A stretch of 64,000 bases of DNA, from the NCBI GenBank assembly GCA_905221605.1, contig CAJNDS010002501.1:824501-888500 (forward strand). Direction: 5' to 3'. Positions within the stretch are counted from its first letter, which is position 1; every line of letters begins with the position of its first letter. The position numbers were made by a program, and so were the translations under genes. This DNA comes from Symbiodinium natans (Eukaryota; Sar; Dinophyceae; Suessiales; Symbiodiniaceae). A model generated the notes under the pieces. It was not told where the DNA came from and ran no database searches. It was given only the letters and a program-made list of their open reading frames with translations. This document shows positions 56,633 to 64,000 of this stretch, piece by piece.

Positions 56633-57931
56633 ATGTCTGCTTGCCCTGAAGGCATTTTGCTTACATGTGAGTGGGTTGATATGCCGTTGCTACCTAAAAC
56701 CGGTGGCCTACATGGCAGGCGCTTGGATGACATCACTTTTCTTGACTTCCAGAAGAAGATGTGTGAAGAGTGGTTTCAGTCCGACACATCCTTCAAGCAC
56801 TACATCATAGATCGACGGGTGCTGGATAGCAACGGGCAAAACGTTAGCTTGACATTGAGAGCCATTGCTTTGATGCTGCGAACTGGCATTATATTGGGAA
56901 TGCACAAGTGCACGGAATGCAATGGTCCCACTCGGTTGGAGTGCTCTAATCCAGATGGGTGTTTGAGATACAGATGGACATGTCGGACAAGCGGACACAA
57001 ACATATGAATGCTCCCGTCAACTTTCACGGGTTCATGAAAGAGATCACAATCAGCAATTGGCTAGCATTCCTTCACATGCTGAATATGCTACGCCTGGGT
57101 ATGCCTTGGGTACATATCATCAACGAGCTTCAGTTCGGCTATGGCAATATCAAGGAGCACACGATGACTCAATGGCGTCGATCTTTTCAACAAGCCTTGG
57201 GGAGGGCGTTGAAGAACATGGACCAAATGATGATAGGAGGACTGAACTACACCGTCGTGATTGACGAATGTCTGGTTGGCACACATCCAGAGGATGGCTG
57301 GTCAATGGGCAACAACGGCATCAACAAGAGTGGCTACCCACAGGAACGAAGCAATGTGCGTTCTGAGACCCCTTCCATGAAGAAGGCCCAGGGTATGAAA
57401 GTCCTCCCTGCGAGGACACTCAGAAAAGGTGAAAGCAAGGCGGCGGGATCGTACACCCTCCTCAAAAAGCCTGCTGCCGTCATGAAACGTCCATCTGCCG
57501 CAGTGAAGAGACCATCGACCTTTACCTCCATGAAACGTCCTGCGGCGCATCGACGTCCTCTTCGTGTACTGAAGAAGCCCGCGCAGAATCTCAAGCTCAA
57601 TGGAAAGTGGTTGTGGCTTGCTGTGTGTGTTGGTCGTGGGTCTAAGGTCTTCACACATGGAAATGGTTTGAAGAAGATCACGTACAGACTCTTGCCACGT
57701 ACATCCCAGGCTGTAAATAACAAGCCTCGTGGGCTGCATGAGATCAGGGACACTCTGCACAGTAGGGTTCGCAAGCACAGTACCCTAGTCTTTGACGGGT
57801 GGACTGCTACTACAAAGGCAGCAGATCAGTTAGGGTACAAGCATCCACCATCGGTCAAGCATGACAAATGCTTCCGAGATGTTGCCACTGGTTTCCATAC
57901 CAATGATGCCGAGTCAGAGATAACCGCTTGA
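56633..57931 (+). CDS. transposon ORF3, IS1595/Merlin-like DDE transposase, frameshifted
   Basis: A 432-residue frame. CTEC at residues 93-96 with later Cys pairs (about 106-120) forms a zinc-ribbon-like N-terminus as in IS1595 transposases. The catalytic region begins YTVVIDECLVG (Asp211, Glu212), continues with LVFDGWTA (Asp388) and GYKHPPSVKHDKCF, and ends HTNDAESE (Glu427 region), matching the HTNxxE block of the group. Between first and second Asp sits about 100 residues of basic sequence (KKPAAVMKRPSAAVKRPS and on), a Lys-Pro-Ala type common in dinoflagellate proteins. After ESE the frame meets TGA at 57929. The expected continuation RLKKWSRQRHGYLRI is present one base out of phase (57922-58095). 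It would cut and join the element's ends if functional. Confidence 0.8.
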   Translation: MSACPEGILLTCEWVDMPLLPKTGGLHGRRLDDITFLDFQKKMCEEWFQSDTSFKHYIIDRRVLDSNGQNVSLTLRAIALMLRTGIILGMHKCTECNGPTRLECSNPDGCLRYRWTCRTSGHKHMNAPVNFHGFMKEITISNWLAFLHMLNMLRLGMPWVHIINELQFGYGNIKEHTMTQWRRSFQQALGRALKNMDQMMIGGLNYTVVIDECLVGTHPEDGWSMGNNGINKSGYPQERSNVRSETPSMKKAQGMKVLPARTLRKGESKAAGSYTLLKKPAAVMKRPSAAVKRPSTFTSMKRPAAHRRPLRVLKKPAQNLKLNGKWLWLAVCVGRGSKVFTHGNGLKKITYRLLPRTSQAVNNKPRGLHEIRDTLHSRVRKHSTLVFDGWTATTKAADQLGYKHPPSVKHDKCFRDVATGFHTNDAESEITA

Positions 57932-58095
57932 AGAAATGGTCTCGCCAGCGGCACGGGTACTTGCGTATCGAAGAGCCCGATATGCAGGAGTACATGTTCT
58001 ATGTTAATGTCGGTAGCTCCATGATGTCAGTGCTAGAGGGCCTGGCACGGTCGAATGAAGGTGGCAAGTGCAGAAATGCATTCATCGCCATCTAA
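57922..58095 (+). pseudogene. out-of-frame C-terminal piece of the transposase
   Basis: Reads NRLKKWSRQRHGYLRIEEPD and on to SVLEGLARSNEGGK, ending at TAA 58093. It follows directly from HTNDAESE if one base is allowed for, so the copy has probably lost one base. No slippery heptamer suggestive of programmed frameshifting is visible. Confidence 0.75.
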
Positions 58096-58346
58096 GCACA
58101 TTCGCGACAGTCGCGACAACAGTGGGGAAAAAATCCAGTGCGACAGTGTGAGCTGCAAAAAAAAACACCTGAATAAAAGCATGTGCGCACCATCTGAGGT
58201 GCCTACGTCCTCGTCAGCCTGGACGAGCTCTACAAATATATATACGAGTGGGTATGTGTCAATAGAATATATAGGGATATAAGTTATAACTCATATGTTG
58301 TGGTTATAACTGTCATTCAGTGTTAGATTATACATACGGTTATGAC

Positions 58347-58385
58347 GTTGAAAAAACTAAGGGGAACCGCAATAGGCGGACGCCC
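58347..58385 (-). repeat. right terminal inverted repeat of the transposon
   Basis: On the complementary strand it reads GGGCGTCCGCCTATTGCGG then TTCCCCTTAGTTTTTTCAAC. Followed outside by (AT)n and (TATG)n to about 58530. Confidence 0.75.
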
Positions 58386-58494
58386 ATATATATACATATA
58401 GAGATCGCTATATATGTATATATAAACCTATACATATACATGTATATGTATATATATATATATACATATGTATATACATATATATGCATATATG

Positions 58495-58531
<37 letters not shown>
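58386..58531 (+). repeat. AT/ATAC microsatellite flanking the transposon
   Basis: TATACATA units and (TA)n. It is the right flank and may represent the target sequence. The Tyr/Ile-rich frames are artefacts. Confidence 0.95.
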
Positions 58532-58852
58532 CCCAAAGGGTCCTAAGTACCTATATGGGGGACTCTTGCCCAAACCATAATAGTAATTCTTATTCTGGAA
58601 ACCCTACTTTCTACTATGCAGGTACTTTGGACCCTTTGGATATATATATATATACAAACTCCAAATCCCAAACCCTAAACCCTTCTACTTGACGCTGGGA
58701 TGGGGCCGTTTCAGGGCTTCCCGCTGTTGGGATTTGCCGGAGGTTTCAGAAGCCCGCAATCGAAGCCTTCACCAGGTAGGTTAGTTACACGCCCAGAGGC
58801 GCGAGAGGCGGCAGCAGCTGCCAAGGCGCGGCAGACCAACCCGGGATGTAGG

Positions 58853-58954
58853 TTGGGATGTTAAATTCCCCCAGACAAACAGTCCAAAGGGATTCTAGTA
58901 GGGGTTGCTAGAATCCCAATTAGGGACTGTTGGTGTAAGTGGGGAACATCCCAA
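58853..58954. mobile_element. MITE-like element, family A, copy 9
   Basis: TTGGGATGTTAAATTCCCC, ACAAACAGTCC, then TCCCAATTAGGGACTGTTGGTG and GGGGAACATCCCAA. Confidence 0.8.
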
Positions 58955-59772
58955 GGTGTAGGAGTGAAGGATTTCCGGAAGACGGATCTCAAGCGGCCAG
59001 GGGGCTCATGCTTTGAGGTTTGAGGAAAAGGGGTGAGATACTGTCGTCCGCCGGACAAGAGACATCGCTCACGTGGCACAGCCTTCAGGCCAGCGCCCAG
59101 TGGGACGTTCTTCTAGTTGCTCCGCGCTCAGGAAAATGAGGCCACCCAAAACCTGAGATGTCTTGGTGATGATCTGGAAATGGAGCCTTCATGCTCCCTA
59201 AAACGGGCCCTCCGGTATCCTTCAGCATATTCAGGGTTTAGGGTTTAGGGTTTCGGGTTTACTTATTTGGGCAATCGGCGGGCTTAAGGTTGTCGGGTGC
59301 TGCTCTGAGACTTCAGAATGCAGCTGGCAGCAGGCTCTGACAGGCAATGTCACAAGCCGCAGCCCCCATGTCAGCTAGCCTTCCGCATCTCCGCTTGTAT
59401 GGACTGTAGTTGGCAAGTTTGACTCAACGGATCAACATGCCAGGGAGTCGTAAACAGTAGGTTGAAGTTGCAGCAAGTTGCAGCAAGCCGCGCAAGCGAG
59501 GCCCAACGCAGCACCTAGGCCCTCGGCCACTGGGAGGGCAAGGAAAGCCAGAAGCAACCGATGCCGACTCTGTTCCAGAATGTTGCAGGTCACCTCCCTG
59601 ACAATGCACGGTTCCAAGACAGAACTTCCGAATAACCAGTATGCAGCAACCAGCGAACATAAGGGAAAAAGGCTGAGGAAGAACACTGCGACCCCAGACC
59701 CTCCAACACCAGCACTCCGAAACCCTACATCTAATGTTGCACCCGCAATATTCCAAGGCGCTATAAGGAGAG

Positions 59773-60095
59773 ACACTTGAAGCCTGAAGCCTCGACCTTT
59801 CCAGGATCTCCGAAAATCTTCTTGTTAGGGCGCCTTTTCTTTATAACTTCCGTACTTAAAACTTCATGATTCCATAGGCGAATCATATCCGGAAAGGGGG
59901 TACCTTACGGAGGCCTCCGGACATACTTTAATACCTTTGTTTGGGGGCCCGCTATAATGCAAGTCTCCCGGGGCCCGGGGCTCAGTCCTTCGGTTTTCAG
60001 GAAGGCAGAAGCTTTCTCGAGAAGAAGGGATACTTGAAGCCTGAAGCCTCGACCTTTCCAGGGTCGGGGGGTAGCTTACGGAGGCCTCCGATTGT
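59773..60095. repeat. partial duplication containing CTTGAAGCCTGAAGCCTCGA
   Basis: ACTTGAAGCCTGAAGCCTCG and ACCTTTCCAGG occur at 59775-59806 and again at 60031-60062. CTTACGGAGGCCTCCG follows at 59904 and 60073. Two diverged copies about 170-260 bp apart with unequal spacing. No gene was seen between 58955 and 60820. Confidence 0.7.
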
Positions 60096-60826
60096 TTGGG
60101 GTTTTTTTAAATTCAGGTCCTCGTTTGCTTGGGGGGGTTACATTATTAAAGCAGGTCCAACATTACAACCCAAACCTCGAACTCCCTCAGATCACCTCCC
60201 AACTGTCCAGCCTCAACCCTCTGTAGATCTACTTTTTGAACCCCCCCGTCCCCCTCCTCCCACCCCTAAATACCTTCACTCAGGCCCAGCACCTTCTTGG
60301 CCGCCCGGCCCACGAGCCAGCGCCCACATGGAAGGACATGACGCAGGACCGGATAGAGGGTTGAGGGTTTAGGGGGTAGGGGTTGGGGATGGTTTATGGA
60401 TTCAGGCTTGCTAGCCTGAAATAATTCCTGGTTAGGGCAGTTTTGGCCGGCGTCAGACGCTGCATTCGCCCCCCCCCCCCCCCCCACCGGTTACTTGGAG
60501 GGTGACTTGGACTTGGATCTGAAAACAGAGCAGAAGATCGCCCGCATGCACAGCGCCTGAAGGGCAAAGGAGTTGTTCGCGGGGAAAGCATCAGTCCGAT
60601 CAGAATCTTGCCCCCCCCACCCCCCCCACTGCTCCCCCGCACCGCCACACGTTGCTCTTCCAGCAAGACCCTAAACCCTAAACCCGAAATCCCACATCAC
60701 TCACTCAACGCTCAGCCTTAGCTCCTTGAATGCTATTGCCCTCTTGGCGCCTGTCCTTCAAAAGCACGTTGCAGCCCAGTGGTACCCTTTTGCCCGTTTA
60801 TTGGCTCCAGGTTCCCTTTTCAGTCA

Positions 60827-60962
60827 CCCTAAGCCCCAAGCCCTCAGCCCTAAGCCCTAAGCCCTAAGCCCTACGCCCTAAGCCCTAAGCCCTAAGCCCT
60901 AAGCCCTAAGCCCTAAGCCCTAAACCCTAAGCCTAAACCCTAGCCCTAAACCCTAAACCCTT
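60827..60962 (+). repeat. homogeneous CCCTAAG variant array
   Basis: About twelve CCCTAAG units, then a return to CCCTAAA. Confidence 0.95.
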
Positions 60963-61436
60963 ATTATAATGTGGTTACTGGGCTACCAAGAGCATGTCAT
61001 GCAGTGAGGAGTTGCATCGCAGACGCGAGCGGCTGCTGTCACAGGATGGGCTCCCCGGGGGACACTGGAGATGAGGTTTCGAGGGTGTGTAGGGTTTAGC
61101 GTTAGGTTTTAGGCTTCAGGGTTTAGGTTCAAATAGGGTTTAGGGCTGGGTTTAGCCTCTAGTAAACTTCGGGCTTGCCTTCTCTGCCTTGTCATGCGCT
61201 ACACACGTTGCTGGGAGGCTGTCGCCAACAGTTCGTGGCAAAGCTCTTAAGCCGGGGTTCGCCTAGCCAGGTGCTGTAGGGTTTAGGGTTCTAGGGTTTA
61301 TAAGAGTCTTATAAACACTCGGAAAGTTATACCCCTTAACCCTAAACCCGCAACCCGCACTCTGCAGGTTACTAGGATCCACCGCATCCGGCTCCCAGGG
61401 GCCCCCTTATAAGAAGAAGTGGAGGTGTGGACAGCC

Positions 61437-62243
61437 ATGCGACAAGCCAAGGTGGCACCCTGCACGCAGCTGTCGAACCTGGGTCAGGAGAAGCCAGAGG
61501 AAGAGCCTAATGAGCCTCATGTGGCAGGAGCCAAGCCCAAGCTTTTGACAAAGCGCAGTGAGGCTTTCACTGTTGTGCCTGCAGGCCAGGCCCACGCGGA
61601 GAGTTGGGCAGAAGCGTTTGGACAACCTTTGCCTCTTGTTGGCAGGGCACAGCGAATCGCGCGATTGATTGTGGCCAGTTGGTGCTCGGCCTTTCTGGTG
61701 GGCATTTGCTGCGCCACCTCCCTGGCTGCCAGTGGGATGTGGCCCGTCCCCGGCCACAAGAGCGGGAGCTTCTGGAGTGGCTTCCTGAACCGGCTGATGA
61801 TGGCAGCTCTCAGCCCATGCTTCCTGGGCTTCTTCTTTCCAGCATTTTTCAATCCAGCGCTTATGACGAACTGGAGATGTCACGCCTTCTTCCTCCGGGT
61901 GAGCCTCGTGCCCTTTGTCGTCACCAACGTGCCTTTTCCCTTTCTGGCCGGTGCAGGGAAAGATGTCAGCGTCTTCTTCTCGACATGTTTCTGGCCGACT
62001 CTTATGTGCGTGGTATTCGTGCCCTCCATGGTGGCAGGCATACGCTACTGCCGTGGAGACGACCACTGGCTAGGCCTGTGCTCCCAGGTGGAATACATCA
62101 GACAGCAAGGAAGGCACTTCTGTCTTGACCTGCTGTGTTTGGTGGCTTGTTGGGTTGCCGCGGTTCTGCCGGTGAACTACGTCGCTGTTGACTTTGCAGT
62201 GGTAGGCCCGAACATGAGCGACATGGTCGCTGCAGCGGCTTAA
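61437..62243 (+). CDS. multi-pass membrane protein, N-terminal part
   Basis: Open from an in-frame GTG at 61419; the first ATG is 61437 (268 codons). The first 75 residues are hydrophilic. Hydrophobic segments follow: LIVASWCSAFLVGICCATSL, MMAALSPCFLGFFFPAFF, VSLVPFVVTNVPFPFLAG, FFSTCFWPTLMCVVFVPSMV and FCLDLLCLVACWVAAVLPV, about five membrane spans. No transporter signature is recognised. It either ends at TAA 62242 or is spliced near GCAGCGGCT to the downstream exons. Flanked by telomere-like scraps. Confidence 0.6.
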   Translation: MRQAKVAPCTQLSNLGQEKPEEEPNEPHVAGAKPKLLTKRSEAFTVVPAGQAHAESWAEAFGQPLPLVGRAQRIARLIVASWCSAFLVGICCATSLAASGMWPVPGHKSGSFWSGFLNRLMMAALSPCFLGFFFPAFFNPALMTNWRCHAFFLRVSLVPFVVTNVPFPFLAGAGKDVSVFFSTCFWPTLMCVVFVPSMVAGIRYCRGDDHWLGLCSQVEYIRQQGRHFCLDLLCLVACWVAAVLPVNYVAVDFAVVGPNMSDMVAAAA

Positions 62244-62539
62244 CTTAATTTTAACGCTACGCGACCCGCCTCGGCCCGGCCCAGCGCATCCGCGTGAGCA
62301 TGGTGATTCCGCAGCGCCCAAGTCGCTGGACCCCAAGCAATAAGGGTTGGGTTGAGGGTTGAGGGTTGAGGGTTCCGGGTTTATGGTTTATGGTTTGGGG
62401 TTTGGGGTTGAGGGTTAGTTTAGGGCTCAAGGTTCACGCTTTGGGGTTGAGGGTTTTTTTGGGTTTTGGGTTCGGCTTGGAGTGATCGTAGGGTTGAGCC
62501 AGGCCCCTTAAGGTTTAAGGCGACTCTTGGGCAGGGTGG

Positions 62540-62830
62540 GGGGAGGGGGGAGGTGGGGTGGGGGGAGGTGGGGTGGGGAGGGGGGGGGTGGGGGGGTGGG
62601 GGGGGGGGGGAGGGGGGGGGGGGTGGGCCCGGAGGGGGCATTGGGTGTGATAGCGACACATAAAAACATCAAGCCACCTGTGCCCATAGCAGCCTCCAGC
62701 CAGCGCTCATGTGGTGGGGGGTGGGGGGTGGGCAGGGGGGGGGGGGTGGGGGGGGGGGTAGGGGGGGGGGTAGGGGGGGGGGGTGGGTAGGGTTGGGGGG
62801 AGGGGTTGGGGGGGTGGGGGGTCAGCTGGG
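62540..62830 (+). repeat. G-rich GGGGTGGGGGG low-complexity block
   Basis: Two G-rich stretches (62538-62640 and 62710-62825) with TGGG and AGGG interruptions, rich in runs that could form G-quadruplexes. Glycine-rich frames are artefacts. Confidence 0.95.
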
Positions 62831-62945
62831 AAGGGCTGCAACTGCCTCTGGTCCTGGCGAACCATCCGCTTGCGGACCCTGCTCACCTAGGGGGGGTACC
62901 CATTTGAGGCAAAAAAAGGGCTGGAGGGAGGATTTGGAGGGGGGT

Positions 62946-63092
62946 GCCTGTTCTGACTACCTATACACCTTCGGCCCGAGGCCTCGGCGGACCTTTGTTG
63001 GCATCCATTTTTCTCGCTGGGCTGCGGTTGTCTTGGAAGCAACCCTTGCAGGGGGTGGACTCATGACGCCTTTGCTCTCAACCTGGCTCAAA
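62946..63092 (+). CDS. candidate exon of membrane-protein gene
   Basis: Reads PRPRRTFVGIHFSRWAAVVL then EATLAGGGLMTPLLSTWLKP, a basic stretch followed by a hydrophobic segment. Probably the same gene as 61437 or 63409, by strand and composition. Confidence 0.5.
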
Positions 63093-63177
63093 CCTTATAA
63101 TAAATTACTTGGCCCAACACCTACACCCTTGTTCCCTAAATCCTCTAACCCTAGACCTCCGAACCGAGACGCCCTAC

Positions 63178-63286
63178 ACCGCATCTGCCGAGGTGGCTCG
63201 ACCTCTCATCTCCCTGGTCCTGAAATGGATGAGCGTGGAAATCTTTAAGGCCGCGGCATCTCACCTCAACCCCGCGATGCTTCTAG
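63178..63286 (+). CDS. candidate exon of membrane-protein gene
   Basis: Reads ASAEVARPLISLVLKWMSVE then IFKAAASHLNPAML. Amphipathic, coding-like. Confidence 0.5.
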
Positions 63287-63408
63287 GACCACGGCTTGGG
63301 AGATGTTTTGATTGTTAGGGTATATGTCAGGGTCTATAGGGTTATGGTTTATGTAGCGTTTGGGGTTTACAGGGCTTTTAAGTGTTTACAAAGGGCTTCG
63401 GGACGCAG

Positions 63409-63979
63409 GCTTCGGTATGGCATGTTTCCTCTGGCCGTGAACGTGGGATTGCACACGTCCCTGTCTGCGGCGCAGTGCCGCGACTGGCTCAGCGTCGGAA
63501 TCTGGGTGGTGTGCGACTGCGCCACGATCGCGTGGCGAACCCAAAGAGCTCGACTTGCTGGAAGAATTCGCAAGAGATGTTTCGACGGGAGGCCTTGGCT
63601 AAGTGACGAAGATCTCCTGAAACACCTGAGCTTCGAAGCGATCGTTCTAGGCTGGGGACTCACGGCGGCCCTACTCAGTTTGCTGCTCCTCAGTCCACTG
63701 GCCTGGGTGCTCCCACGCATGCTTAAGACGTTCCTCTTTACATACGGCTTGGACAGCGTGAAATTCCTCGCCGTCGTGTGCATCTGTGACATCAGTGCCG
63801 ACATCTTGTCAGTAGTCTACCTCACACATCTATGCAACTGCGATTTCAGCCAGGTATTTCTGCCAGTTCGTGACGTGTGTACCAGCTCACTGTCAGTTAT
63901 GTGGGCCCCTTACGCACTTGGATGTTTCGGCTGGGTCTTTCAGCACATGTGCGTTGCCACGTTTAAGGCGGAGTGTTAG
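63409..63979 (+). CDS. multi-pass membrane protein, C-terminal exon
   Basis: After acceptor GACGCAG the frame runs 189 codons to TAG at 63977. Hydrophobic segments include LSVGIWVVCDCATIAW, AIVLGWGLTAALLSLLLLSP, FLAVVCICDISADILSVVYL and LSVMWAPYALGCFGWVFQ. Cys-rich (CNCDF, CTSS). No family is recognised. Probably the last exon of the gene that includes 62946 and 63178, possibly also 61437. Confidence 0.6.
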
Positions 63980-64000
63980 CCATCACTGCGGATTTCTCCA

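Larger units (their letters stand above)
52351..58385 (+). mobile_element. about 6-kb IS1595/Merlin-like DNA transposon with three ORFs
   Basis: The left end GGGTCACCGCCTATAGCGG and the reverse complement of the right end GGGCGTCCGCCTATTGCGG start inverted repeats that agree at about 80% of roughly 39 positions, sharing GCGGTTCCCCT further in. Outside both ends lies (TA)n, so the target duplication cannot be read. Inside, in order: a palindromic AAACCATT array, ORF1 (acidic), ORF2 (P-loop protein) and ORF3 (DDE transposase), all on +. No telomere-like heptamer array occurs in the 6 kb, in sharp contrast to the rest of the window, which supports recent arrival as a unit. The transposase type and GG-start termini fit the Merlin/IS1016-IS1595 group. 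The extra ORFs are unusual for it. Confidence 0.75.

Noticed and set aside
61407-62066. A 219-residue frame on the - strand
   Set aside because: Complement of the membrane-protein exon; it is His/Arg-rich with no recognised domain, while the + frame shows ordered hydrophobic spans.
1-64000. tRNA, rRNA or other structured RNA genes
   Set aside because: No cloverleaf with the usual T-loop GGTTCGAATCC pattern or rRNA core stretch was seen by eye; a covariance-model scan was not possible.

Overview
This window looks like nuclear DNA of a dinoflagellate alga; the genus cannot be fixed from sequence alone. Four things point there. Coding blocks are short exons joined through introns whose 5' ends are often GC or GA instead of GT. 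Recognisable proteins include a Mei2-like RRM, a ubiquitin-like plus ankyrin protein, and a basic Lys-Pro-Ala-rich segment, all common in dinoflagellates. The spacer DNA is saturated with TTTAGGG/CCCTAAA telomere-type repeat in both orientations. Every gene I could recognise lies on the + strand, as in dinoflagellate one-way gene clusters.

Layout. 0-7 kb: degenerate telomere-like DNA, a minisatellite and a few short candidate exons. 7.15-7.88 kb: an intronless Mei2-type RRM gene. 8-11 kb: repeats and simple sequence. About 11.7-32.2 kb: one flavin-dependent monooxygenase (FMO)-like gene broken into about 25 small exons, with introns packed with telomere-like repeats and MITE-like palindromes. 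One of its introns (27106-29110) contains a complete three-exon ankyrin gene on the same strand. About 33.3-45.8 kb: a second multi-exon gene whose C-terminal half is a class I SAM methyltransferase-like fold. 46-52 kb: repeats plus candidate exons of an unidentified gene.

52.35-58.39 kb: a self-contained element of about 6 kb bounded by imperfect terminal inverted repeats that sit in (TA)n DNA. It starts with a roughly 550-bp palindromic array of AAACCATT-type repeats and carries three long ORFs, none of which shows an obvious intron: a Ser/Asp-rich acidic protein, a 654-aa protein with a P-loop, and an IS1595/Merlin-like DDE transposase with a Lys/Pro-rich insert, broken by one frameshift. 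This is the strongest candidate for an undescribed system. 58.6-61 kb: further repeats. 61.4-64 kb: exons of a multi-pass membrane protein.

Exon limits were placed by hand from protein-family continuity and reading phase, so many are provisional. Family names come from recognised motifs, not from a database search.
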